Shown here: in pieces, positions 7,120 to 13,544 of the stretch
Layout of the letters: the number at the start of each line of letters is the position of its first letter
Position numbering within the stretch: position 1 is the stretch's first letter
Source of the DNA: Pseudomonadota bacterium
GTDB taxonomy: Bacteria > Pseudomonadota > Alphaproteobacteria > Caulobacterales > Caulobacteraceae
Length of the DNA: 17,480 nucleotides
Assembly: GCA_023445955.1 (NCBI GenBank)
Contig: JAEXJH010000171.1
Coordinates: 1 to 17,480, forward strand
Direction: 5' to 3'
Notes under the pieces: generated by a model
The model's database searches: none
Told to the model about the DNA's origin: nothing
What the model saw: the letters and a program-made list of their open reading frames with translations, nothing else
Made by a program: the position numbers and the translations under genes

Positions 7120-9456
7120 CTACCAGCGGTAGATGATGTTCGCCCCGACGGTGCGCGGCGCGTTGTAGCGATTGGCCAGGGGCGCATTGTTGCTGGTGAA
7201 CTGCAGCAAGGCGATCTCCTTGTTCGTCAGGTTCTGGACGAACACGGCGAACTGGATCCGCTTGATGTCGACCCCGGCCCGCAGGCTCATCAGGTCGACG
7301 TCCTTCAGATAGATCGCCGGAGTGGCCGTGGTCACCGTGTCCTGCACGCCGCCCGACTGGCCCTGGTAGGAGATGTTGCCAAAGCCGGTGACGTTCTCGG
7401 TGATCCGATGGCGGTAGTCGAGCGTGGTCGAGGCCGTCCATTTCGGGATCTGCGCGACCGACGAGCCGACGACCGGCAGGCCGGCATAGTTGGCCGGGGT
7501 CTCGACATAGCGGGCGCGCTGACGGGCGCCGTTGACGCTCACCGACAGCAGGCCGCCGGCGACCTGGAAGCGACCGTCGATCGCCGCCGACAGGCCGCGC
7601 GCGTGCACCGTGCCGCCGTTGATGTTGAAGATCGTGCCCGCCTTCAGACAGGCATTCAGTACGGTGCAGCCGTCGGTGATCGAGGTGATCGCGTCCTTGG
7701 TCTCGGACTTGTAGGCGGTCAGGCGCAGATAGATGTTGCGCGCCAGATTGCCCTTGAAGCCGGCCTCGTAGCTGGTGGTGTCCTCGTTGTCGTAGGTCGA
7801 GCGGAACGGGTTCGGCGCGAACGGCGACGAGGTGCGGGCGTTGACGCCGCCGGCGCGATAGCCGGTGCCGACCTTGGCGTAGACCAGCGACTGCATCGGC
7901 CCTGGGATCTTGTAGCTTGCCGTGACCGTGTAGTTCAGCCGGTTGGCGTTGAACGCGTAGGCCGCGCGCGGCGAGGCCGCGGTGCTGGTGTAGAGCAGCA
8001 CCGTCTCCTGGGCGGCTTTCTTCTTGTCGTACGAGTAACGCAGCTCGCCGGCCAGGGTGAAGGCGCCGGTGTGATAGCGGACCAGGCCATAGGCCGACTT
8101 CGACTCGTTGCGCAGCGGCGCGCGCGCCGAGGTGCCGAAGGCGGCCGGGAACGTGGCCGGGCACGCCGTCGAGGTCGGCAGCGGCAGGTAGCACAGCGGC
8201 GCGCTGGGCGTGCCGGCGCAGATGCCCGCGCCCAGGCGGAACGTGCAGGGCGTGGTCGCCGAGTCCGTGCCGTTCAGGTCGTGCTGGATCAGGAAGTCAG
8301 CGCCAGCCAGCCAGTCCAGGCCACCGTTCAGCGCCTGCCCGGCCAGGTGGAAGTCCTGGTAGAAGGTCCGGTCCTTGGCCACGGTCGAGGTCTGGCCGAA
8401 CGGATAGAGGCCCAGCTGGCCCTGCTTCTGCAGCGCCGCCTCGGTGGCGAAGTCCACGCCGGCCGCATAGTCCTGGCGCGAGATCCAGTGGCTGGCCATG
8501 GTCGTCGAGGTCAGCTTGCCGAAACCCAGGTCGTAGTCGGCCAGGATCATGGCCCGCTGAGCCTGCTGGTGGACGCCGTCCTTGCCGTCGTGCGGGATGA
8601 CGAAGCGATCCTGGGTGAAGCCCAGCGGCAGCGCGGCGTTGGCGCCCGGCGGCGCGACATAGGTGTTCAGGAAGGTCGGCAGGTTCAGGTCCTGCGCGTC
8701 GACCAGGAAGTCGATATCCAGCGGGCCTTTGCTGTAACGGACCTGGCCGCGGGCGATCCAGCCGTCGGTGTGGTCGTAGTACTTGTTGCTGTTGGGATTG
8801 AAGTAGAAGCCCTTGCCCTGCCCGATCACCTGGGTCCCCAGGCGCACAGCCACGGTGTCGGTGAGCGCCTGGTTGACCACGGCGGTCAGCTTGGTCTGGG
8901 ACAGCTTGTCGGTATAGGCGGCGCTGACATAGCCGCTGTCGTTGAACTTCGGCTTGGCCGAGACGATGTTGACGACGCCGTATTCGGAGTTGCGGCCGTA
9001 GAGCGCGCCCTGCGGCCCTTCCAGCACTTCGACCCGTTCCAGGTCGAAGAAGTCCATGTGGCGGAAGTTGCGGCCGCCTAGCGTGCTGGAGCCGACATAG
9101 GCGCCGTTGACGAACAGGCCCACGCCCGAGTCCGCGCCGGTCGCGCGCTGGGTGCCCGAGCCGCGGATCGAGATTTCGCTGAGGTTATTGCTCTGCAGAT
9201 CGTTGAACCGCACGCCCGGCATGGTGCGCAGCAGGTCGCCGACGCCCGTCACCGGCCCCATGGCCTCCAGCTGGGCGGCGGTGACCGCCGAGATCGTCGC
9301 TGGCACTTCGCGCAGGGTCTCTTCCTTGCGCTGGGCGGTGACCACGACTTCCTCGATGGCCTGGACGCCGTCGGTCCTGGTTTGAGTCTGAGCCAGCGCT
9401 GGCGTGGCGGACACGGCAAGTGCGACCGCCGCAGCGGACATGAACAGGTGTCGCAT
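7120..9456 (-). CDS. TonB-dependent outer-membrane receptor (complete)
   Basis: The 778-residue protein is of normal size for a TonB-dependent receptor that imports a ligand through the outer membrane using the proton motive force. Signal peptide: about residues 1-22, ending ATPALAQ. A TonB-box-like IEEVVVTAQRKEE (34-46) follows. The plug domain contains LLRTMPGVRFNDL, SIRGSG and the signature LERVEVLEGPQGALYGRNS. The barrel ends in IIYRW, a typical terminal aromatic. Several cysteines in the middle and late barrel probably lie in surface loops. The ATG at 9456 has GGAGGG just upstream. It is the first gene of the run receptor, M28-like protein, permease, nitrobindin-like protein, and is divergent from the GntR gene across an operator-bearing gap. 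The ligand is unknown. Confidence 0.95.
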   Translation of the reverse strand: MRHLFMSAAAVALAVSATPALAQTQTRTDGVQAIEEVVVTAQRKEETLREVPATISAVTAAQLEAMGPVTGVGDLLRTMPGVRFNDLQSNNLSEISIRGSGTQRATGADSGVGLFVNGAYVGSSTLGGRNFRHMDFFDLERVEVLEGPQGALYGRNSEYGVVNIVSAKPKFNDSGYVSAAYTDKLSQTKLTAVVNQALTDTVAVRLGTQVIGQGKGFYFNPNSNKYYDHTDGWIARGQVRYSKGPLDIDFLVDAQDLNLPTFLNTYVAPPGANAALPLGFTQDRFVIPHDGKDGVHQQAQRAMILADYDLGFGKLTSTTMASHWISRQDYAAGVDFATEAALQKQGQLGLYPFGQTSTVAKDRTFYQDFHLAGQALNGGLDWLAGADFLIQHDLNGTDSATTPCTFRLGAGICAGTPSAPLCYLPLPTSTACPATFPAAFGTSARAPLRNESKSAYGLVRYHTGAFTLAGELRYSYDKKKAAQETVLLYTSTAASPRAAYAFNANRLNYTVTASYKIPGPMQSLVYAKVGTGYRAGGVNARTSSPFAPNPFRSTYDNEDTTSYEAGFKGNLARNIYLRLTAYKSETKDAITSITDGCTVLNACLKAGTIFNINGGTVHARGLSAAIDGRFQVAGGLLSVSVNGARQRARYVETPANYAGLPVVGSSVAQIPKWTASTTLDYRHRITENVTGFGNISYQGQSGGVQDTVTTATPAIYLKDVDLMSLRAGVDIKRIQFAVFVQNLTNKEIALLQFTSNNAPLANRYNAPRTVGANIIYRW

Positions 9457-9520
9457 GATCCCTCCCTCGGCGCTGTCTTTGCGCGCCGTTGACCCTGAGG
9501 ACACACGCGGCGTCAGAACC

Positions 9521-9526
9521 TGTCAA
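9521..9526 (-). promoter_or_regulatory. Candidate -35 element of the TonB receptor operon
   Basis: On the minus strand this reads TTGACA, a perfect -35 hexamer, 65 bases before the receptor ATG and touching the operator palindromes. No convincing -10 sequence is seen 16-18 bases downstream, so the promoter call is tentative. A bound regulator here would occlude polymerase. Confidence 0.35.
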
Positions 9527-9548
9527 CAATATTGTTCAACAATTTGTT
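9525..9548. promoter_or_regulatory. GntR/FadR-type operator cluster between the receptor and GntR genes
   Basis: Three interleaved palindromes share half-sites: AACAATATTGTT (9525-9536), ATTGTTCAACAAT (9531-9543, single central C) and AACAATTTGTT (9538-9548). The middle one contains TTGTTCAACAA, an exact fit to the TNGTNNNACNA consensus known for FadR-subfamily GntR regulators. The AT-rich block stands out in GC-rich surroundings. A near copy lies at 12102-12121. It is placed to control both the receptor operon and the regulator gene itself. Confidence 0.75.
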
Positions 9549-9630
9549 CTTGATGATCGGGCAAAATAGGTTTCATCTCGCCACAATCGAGCGCGGTTTC
9601 CGCTTCCTCGTTCCCGATTCCAACGCCAAG

Positions 9631-10386
9631 ATGGCCATGCAGGACACACAACCTCTGAGGCTCACCCTGGTCATGCCGGACATCATCGCGTCGCCGTCGA
9701 GCACGGACCCGCTCGTGCAGGCGCTGCGCCGCCAGATTCAGGACGGGCTGCTGTCGCCGGGCGAGTGGTTGCGCGAGGCGCGGCTGTGCAACGAGTTCGG
9801 CGTCGGCCGCACCATCGCCCGCAAGGCGCTGCGCACTCTGGCCGACGACGGCCTGGTGGTGATCGAGGAAAACCGCGGGGCCTATGTGGCCGCCACGACC
9901 GTGCAGGAGGTGTTCGACCTCTATGAGACGCGCGCCGCGCTCTATGGCTTGGCTGCGCGCTTCGCCTGCATCCGCGCCACGCCCAAGCAGATGGCCGAAA
10001 CGCTGAAGCTGATCGATGTCCTGCTGGCCGCCGCCCAGAGCGGCGCTGCGGCCGAGGATCTGATCCACCAGTCAGAGACGATCTTCAGCCGCCTCTCCAG
10101 CACGGCCAGCGCCGACGCCCAGAAGATGATCGAGTCCGTGCGCCGCAAGACGCGCTGGCACTATTCGTATGTCAGCCTGACCGAGAGCCCCGGCGGTCCG
10201 TTCGACCACTGGCGGGTGGTTCGCGAAGGCCTGGCCTCGCGCAACGCCGCGGTCGCCTCCGAGGGCGCGCGCAACATCCTCTACTACATGCAGAACGAAG
10301 CCATGCGCCTGATGATCTCGCGTGGCTACGGGCTGCTGCCGACCGACGAGGTCAAGCCGGCGCGCTCGCGCAAGGCTTCAGCCTGA
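9631..10386 (+). CDS. GntR-family transcriptional regulator (FadR/FCD subfamily)
   Basis: The protein has 251 residues from ATG 9631. The winged HTH occupies about 27-87: LVQALRRQIQDGLLSPGEWL, then LCNEFGVGRTIARKALRTLADDGLV and the wing NRGAYVA. An all-helical FCD-like ligand domain follows, starting VQEVFDLYETRAALYGLAARFA (about 91-112). His146, His177 and His193 fall near positions used as metal ligands in FCD domains, but the set is incomplete. Such regulators usually bind an organic-acid-type effector and repress nearby catabolic genes. The start is uncertain: ATG 9673, with GAGG 12 bases upstream, would give 237 residues, and 9553 lies just beyond the operator. It heads a two-gene unit with the serine hydrolase 50 bases downstream and is divergent from the TonB receptor operon. 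Confidence 0.88.
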   Translation: MAMQDTQPLRLTLVMPDIIASPSSTDPLVQALRRQIQDGLLSPGEWLREARLCNEFGVGRTIARKALRTLADDGLVVIEENRGAYVAATTVQEVFDLYETRAALYGLAARFACIRATPKQMAETLKLIDVLLAAAQSGAAAEDLIHQSETIFSRLSSTASADAQKMIESVRRKTRWHYSYVSLTESPGGPFDHWRVVREGLASRNAAVASEGARNILYYMQNEAMRLMISRGYGLLPTDEVKPARSRKASA

Positions 10387-10395
10387 GTTCAGACA

Positions 10396-10414
10396 CGGCC
10401 CGACATAAGGGCCG
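10396..10414 (+). other. GC-rich hairpin between the GntR and serine hydrolase genes
   Basis: CGGCCC (10396-10401) pairs perfectly with GGGCCG (10409-10414) around a seven-base loop. There is no following T-tract, so it is not a clear terminator. It ends nine bases before the AGGGAGG ribosome site (10424-10430) of the next gene. It may act as an mRNA processing or stability element, or have no function. Confidence 0.35.
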
Positions 10415-10436
10415 GACATTCATAGGGAGGCGGCCG

Positions 10437-11453
10437 ATGCCGTTCGAGATTTCACGTCGGACCATCCTGGCCGGCGCAGGCCTTCTTGCAGCCTCGCCCG
10501 CGTTCGCTGCGACGGCCAAGGACCTGCAGCCGGTCCTCGACTATGTCGGCAACCAGAACACCACCGGCTTTCTCGTCGTCCAGGACGGCAAGACCCTCGT
10601 CGAGAAGAACTGGCCGCTTCCGGCCGACGCCGCTCAGTTCCAGTCCAGCTTCACCTACGGCAAGACGGCCGACGGCGCGCTGCTGGAGGACGTCGCTTCG
10701 CAGCAGAAGAGCTTCGTCTCGATGCTGGTGGCCATCGCCATCGACAAGGGCTTGATCGATGTGGACAAGCCCGTCTCGGCATACGTCGGAACGGGCTGGT
10801 CTAAGGCCTCGGCCGAACAGGAAGCGGCGATCCGCATCATCCACATCCTGAACATGGCCTCGGGCCTGGATGAGAAGTTCGCCTTCGTCGCGCCGGCCGG
10901 GACGCAGTTCTTCTACAACACGCCGGTCTATGCGGTGAACAAGCTGGTCGTGGCCACCGCCGCCAAGCTGCCGCTGGACACGATCACCCGCGACTGGCTG
11001 ACCGTCCCGGCGGGCATGAGCAACACCGCCTGGCGCCAGCGTCCGGCGGCCTTCGCCAGCGTCGGCAACGCCACGGGCCTGGTCACCTGCCCGCGCGACG
11101 TCGCCAAGTTCGGCCAGATCGTGCTGGACGGCGGCAAGGCGGCCGACGGCAAGCGCATCGTCTCCGAGACCAACCTCAAGGCCATGTTCGTCCGCTCGGC
11201 GACCAACTCGGCCTATGGCCGGTTGTGGTGGCTGAACGGCGGAACCGAGACGGTCCGCGCGGGCGGCCGCGCCACGCCGGGTCCGCTGATCCCGGCTGCG
11301 CCCGCCGACACGGTCGCGGCCTTGGGCGCGCTGGATCGCCGCCTCTATGTCGTCCCCAGCCGCAAGCTGGTCGTGGTCCGCATGGGCCAGGCCGTGGCCG
11401 ACAAGGACTTCGACCAACAGCTGTGGCTGCGCCTGTCGAAGGCCCTGGCTTAA
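10437..11453 (+). CDS. Tat-exported serine hydrolase of the beta-lactamase/NylB fold
   Basis: The 338-residue protein begins with a twin-arginine signal, SRRTILAGAGLLAASPAFA (6-24), so it should act in the periplasm. The nucleophile motif SxxK is S88-QQ-K91, followed by SFVSMLVAIAIDKGLIDVD as in class C beta-lactamase-like and 6-aminohexanoate-dimer-hydrolase-like enzymes. The second motif is Y160-N-T. The third box, usually HxG or KTG, appears as ALGALDRRLYVVP (295-307), without the His or Lys. Members hydrolyse esters, amides or small peptides rather than necessarily beta-lactams. The ribosome site AGGGAGG is strong. It follows the GntR gene by 50 bases and is probably co-transcribed. Its stop codon overlaps the stop of the GST gene in a shared TTAA. 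Confidence 0.87.
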   Translation: MPFEISRRTILAGAGLLAASPAFAATAKDLQPVLDYVGNQNTTGFLVVQDGKTLVEKNWPLPADAAQFQSSFTYGKTADGALLEDVASQQKSFVSMLVAIAIDKGLIDVDKPVSAYVGTGWSKASAEQEAAIRIIHILNMASGLDEKFAFVAPAGTQFFYNTPVYAVNKLVVATAAKLPLDTITRDWLTVPAGMSNTAWRQRPAAFASVGNATGLVTCPRDVAKFGQIVLDGGKAADGKRIVSETNLKAMFVRSATNSAYGRLWWLNGGTETVRAGGRATPGPLIPAAPADTVAALGALDRRLYVVPSRKLVVVRMGQAVADKDFDQQLWLRLSKALA

Positions 11454-12079
11454 GCCGCCTTGGCTTCCTGCGCCGCCTTGGCGGCCAGGAAAGCGGGCCG
11501 CGCGGAAAGCCGCTCCCAATAGGCGGCGACTTCCGGACTGAACTTGTGGTCCAGGCCCAGGGTGCGGGCCAGCAGCAGAGCGTAGCCGACGGAGATGTCG
11601 GCCGTCGTGAACCGTCCGGCGCACAGCCATTCCCGATCGCCCAAGGCGCGGGTCACGTGGCGCAGGCGCGACAGGAACCACTGGGCGTAATCGTCGGCCG
11701 CCTGCTTCAGCCGGCGCTCCTCGGGCTCCAGCTGGGTGTAGCGCAGCACGATCGTCTGCGGGAACGTCAGGGTTGCTTCACCGCGATGCATCCAGTCCAG
11801 CCATAGGCCATAGTCCGGCTCGTCGACGCCGACCGCCAAGGGCGTCGGGCCATGACGCGTGGCCAAGTACTGCGGGATAGCGGCCGACTCGGTCATCCGC
11901 GTCTCGCCGTCGACCAGCAGCGGGATGGTGCCCAGCGGGTTCTCCGCCAGGTACTCCGGCGCCAGGAAGCGCGGCGGGAACGGCAATAGGTGGAGATTAT
12001 AGGCCAGCCCCATCTCCTCCAGCGTCCAAAGCACCCGGAACGAACGCGCGTCATGGCAGTGATAGAGTTCGATCATCAT
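11450..12079 (-). CDS. Glutathione S-transferase family protein
   Basis: The 209-residue protein has the two-domain GST layout. The N-terminal thioredoxin-like domain shows IELYHCHDARSFRVLWTLEE, with Ser13 in the position of the catalytic serine, then NPLGTIPLLVDG containing the cis-proline (Pro53) and TESAAIPQYLA (63-73) with the Glu-Ser pair that holds the glutathione gamma-glutamyl group. The helical C-terminal domain contains the N-capping-type motif FTTADISVGYAL. Possible roles are conjugation, thiol-dependent dehalogenation or isomerisation within the catabolic route. Two ATGs lie in tandem; 12079 is five bases after GGAGG. The gene is divergent from the cytoplasmic serine hydrolase, with the second operator 23 bases upstream of its start. 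Confidence 0.9.
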   Translation of the reverse strand: MMIELYHCHDARSFRVLWTLEEMGLAYNLHLLPFPPRFLAPEYLAENPLGTIPLLVDGETRMTESAAIPQYLATRHGPTPLAVGVDEPDYGLWLDWMHRGEATLTFPQTIVLRYTQLEPEERRLKQAADDYAQWFLSRLRHVTRALGDREWLCAGRFTTADISVGYALLLARTLGLDHKFSPEVAAYWERLSARPAFLAAKAAQEAKAA

Positions 12080-12101
12080 GCCCGCCTCCCCGCGGCAGAA
12101 A

Positions 12102-12121
12102 ATTGTACAACAATATTTGTT
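12102..12121. promoter_or_regulatory. Second GntR/FadR-type operator, between the GST and serine hydrolase genes
   Basis: ATTGTACAACAAT (12102-12114) differs at one position from the central palindrome at 9531-9543 and also fits TNGTNNNACNA. It is stacked with AACAA-TAT-TTGTT (12109-12121). The block aligns with 9531-9548 with one substitution and a two-base insertion. Read on the minus strand, 12102-12107 is TACAAT, a fair -10 hexamer for the GST gene, so binding would block that promoter. A + strand promoter for the hydrolase is not obvious. Confidence 0.75.
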
Positions 12122-12225
12122 ATCTTGGGCGACAAACATCTTGTGGCCCATCCGAGCCGCTCATAGGATCATGATCAAAGGCCGCCCGGCGAGGCAGGCT
12201 TCAAGAACCTGGGAGGGGCGAGCTG

Positions 12226-13446
12226 ATGAGATCACCCGAAAAGCACGGCTTCGACGGCGCGCGGCTGAACCGCATCGATACGTTCATCAGGGAACAGTAT
12301 CTCGACACCGGCAAGCTGCCCCACGCTCAGCTGCTGATCAGCCGCGACGGCGAGATCGTCCACTTCAGCAGCCAGGGCGCGGCGCGCGCCGGCTCGGACA
12401 AGGCGATCGATGAGGGGTCTCTGTTCCGCATCGCCAGCATGACCAAGCCGGTCACCTCGGTCGCCTTCATGATGCTGGTCGAGGAAGGCAAGGTCGCGGT
12501 CGACACGCCGGTGGCCCACGTGCTGCCGGAGTTCAAGGACCTCGGCGTCCATGCCGGCGGCGGCGGCGATGCGCCGTTCATGACCAAGCCTACCGCCGAG
12601 CCGATGCGCATGCTCGACCTGCTGCGCCACACCTCGGGCCTGACCTACGGCTTCCAGAACCGCACCAACATCGACGCCGCCTATCGCAAGGGCAAGATCG
12701 AGGACTGGCACGGCAATCTCGACCTGGACGGTTTCGTGGCCGCCCTGGGCAAGCTGCCGCTGGAGTTCTCGCCGGGCGAAGCCTGGAACTATTCGGTGTC
12801 GACCGACGTGCTGGGCGCGGTGATCCAGCGGGTTTCGGGCATGCCGCTGGACCGCTTCTTCGAAGAAAAGATCTTCGCGCCGCTGAAGATGCACGACACC
12901 AGCTTCGTCGTTCCGGCCGACAAGGCCGACCGCCTGACCGACTGCTTCGCCTGGGGTGGTCCAGGCAAGCCGCGCACCATCCTGGATGGGGCGCAGGATA
13001 GCGCGTGGTTAAAGCAGCCCAAGCTGCTGTCGGGCGGCGGCGGCCTTGTGTCGACGGCGCTGGACTATCACCGCTTCTGCCAGATGTGCGCCAATGGCGG
13101 CGCGTTGGACGGCGTGCGCCTGCTCGGTCGCAAGACGCTGGAGCAGATGACGCTGAACCACCTGCCCGGCAAGACCGACCTGTCGACCCTGTCGCGCTCG
13201 CTGTTCAGCGAGACCCAGAACGGCGGCGCGGGCTTTGGCCTGGGCTTTGCGATCACCCAGGACGTCACGCGGGCGATGATCCCCGGCTCGGTCGGCGAAT
13301 ACTACTGGGGCGGGATGTTCTCGACCTCGTTCTTCATCGACCCGGTCGAGCGGCTGCATGCGGTGTTCATGACCCAGCTCAGCCCCTCCTGGATCTACCC
13401 CATCCGCCGCGAGCTCAAGACGCAGATCTACGCGTCCCTGACCTGA
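12226..13446 (+). CDS. Serine hydrolase of the beta-lactamase/EstB fold (cytoplasmic)
   Basis: The 406-residue protein has no signal peptide. Key motifs are SMTK (Ser71, Lys74), preceded by GSLFRIA, the conserved LLRHTSGLTYG (132-142), the Tyr motif NYSVSTDVLG (188-197) with Tyr189, and a C-terminal YYWGGMFSTSFFIDP, where WGG (361-363) takes the place of the HxG or KTG box. This combination is typical of EstB-like esterases rather than true beta-lactamases, so an ester or amide of the imported compound is the likely substrate. A strong GGGAGGGG ribosome site precedes the ATG. It is divergent from the GST gene across the second GntR operator, and lies 98 bases upstream of the acyl-CoA synthetase in the same direction. 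Confidence 0.9.
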   Translation: MRSPEKHGFDGARLNRIDTFIREQYLDTGKLPHAQLLISRDGEIVHFSSQGAARAGSDKAIDEGSLFRIASMTKPVTSVAFMMLVEEGKVAVDTPVAHVLPEFKDLGVHAGGGGDAPFMTKPTAEPMRMLDLLRHTSGLTYGFQNRTNIDAAYRKGKIEDWHGNLDLDGFVAALGKLPLEFSPGEAWNYSVSTDVLGAVIQRVSGMPLDRFFEEKIFAPLKMHDTSFVVPADKADRLTDCFAWGGPGKPRTILDGAQDSAWLKQPKLLSGGGGLVSTALDYHRFCQMCANGGALDGVRLLGRKTLEQMTLNHLPGKTDLSTLSRSLFSETQNGGAGFGLGFAITQDVTRAMIPGSVGEYYWGGMFSTSFFIDPVERLHAVFMTQLSPSWIYPIRRELKTQIYASLT

Positions 13447-13500
13447 GTTCGGCGGACTTTCCGACACCGCAACGACGGCGAGCCCCGGCCCGCCGCCGCC

Positions 13501-13518
13501 CGAGGGCCTGCGCCCTCG
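13501..13518 (+). other. GC-rich hairpin upstream of the acyl-CoA synthetase gene
   Basis: CGAGGGC (13501-13507) pairs with GCCCTCG (13512-13518) around a CTGC loop, in the 98-base gap between the serine hydrolase and the acyl-CoA synthetase. The sequence after it has only a few scattered T residues, so it might weaken but probably does not stop transcription into the synthetase gene. Confidence 0.35.
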
Positions 13519-13544
13519 CCTCTTAGAGACCTGGATACCCGCCG

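Noticed and set aside
7106..8194. N-terminal extension of the M28-like gene into the receptor gene
   Set aside because: The extension has no domain and is an out-of-frame shadow of the receptor; a strong ribosome site and a Tat signal mark the real start at 7105.
7408..9081. Long open frame on the + strand across the first TonB receptor gene
   Set aside because: Its composition is rich in Arg, Gly, Val and Ala without any family motif, and it is exactly antisense to a well-supported receptor. Such frames are common in GC-rich DNA.
10452..11681. Long minus-strand frame antisense to the first serine hydrolase and reaching into the GST gene
   Set aside because: It has no motif, and overlaps two genes with clear catalytic motifs.
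10437..13446. True beta-lactamase resistance genes
   Set aside because: SxxK and Tyr motifs are present, but the KTG box is absent in both, and the context of esterase-like motifs with uptake and CoA-ligase genes favours ester or amide hydrolysis.
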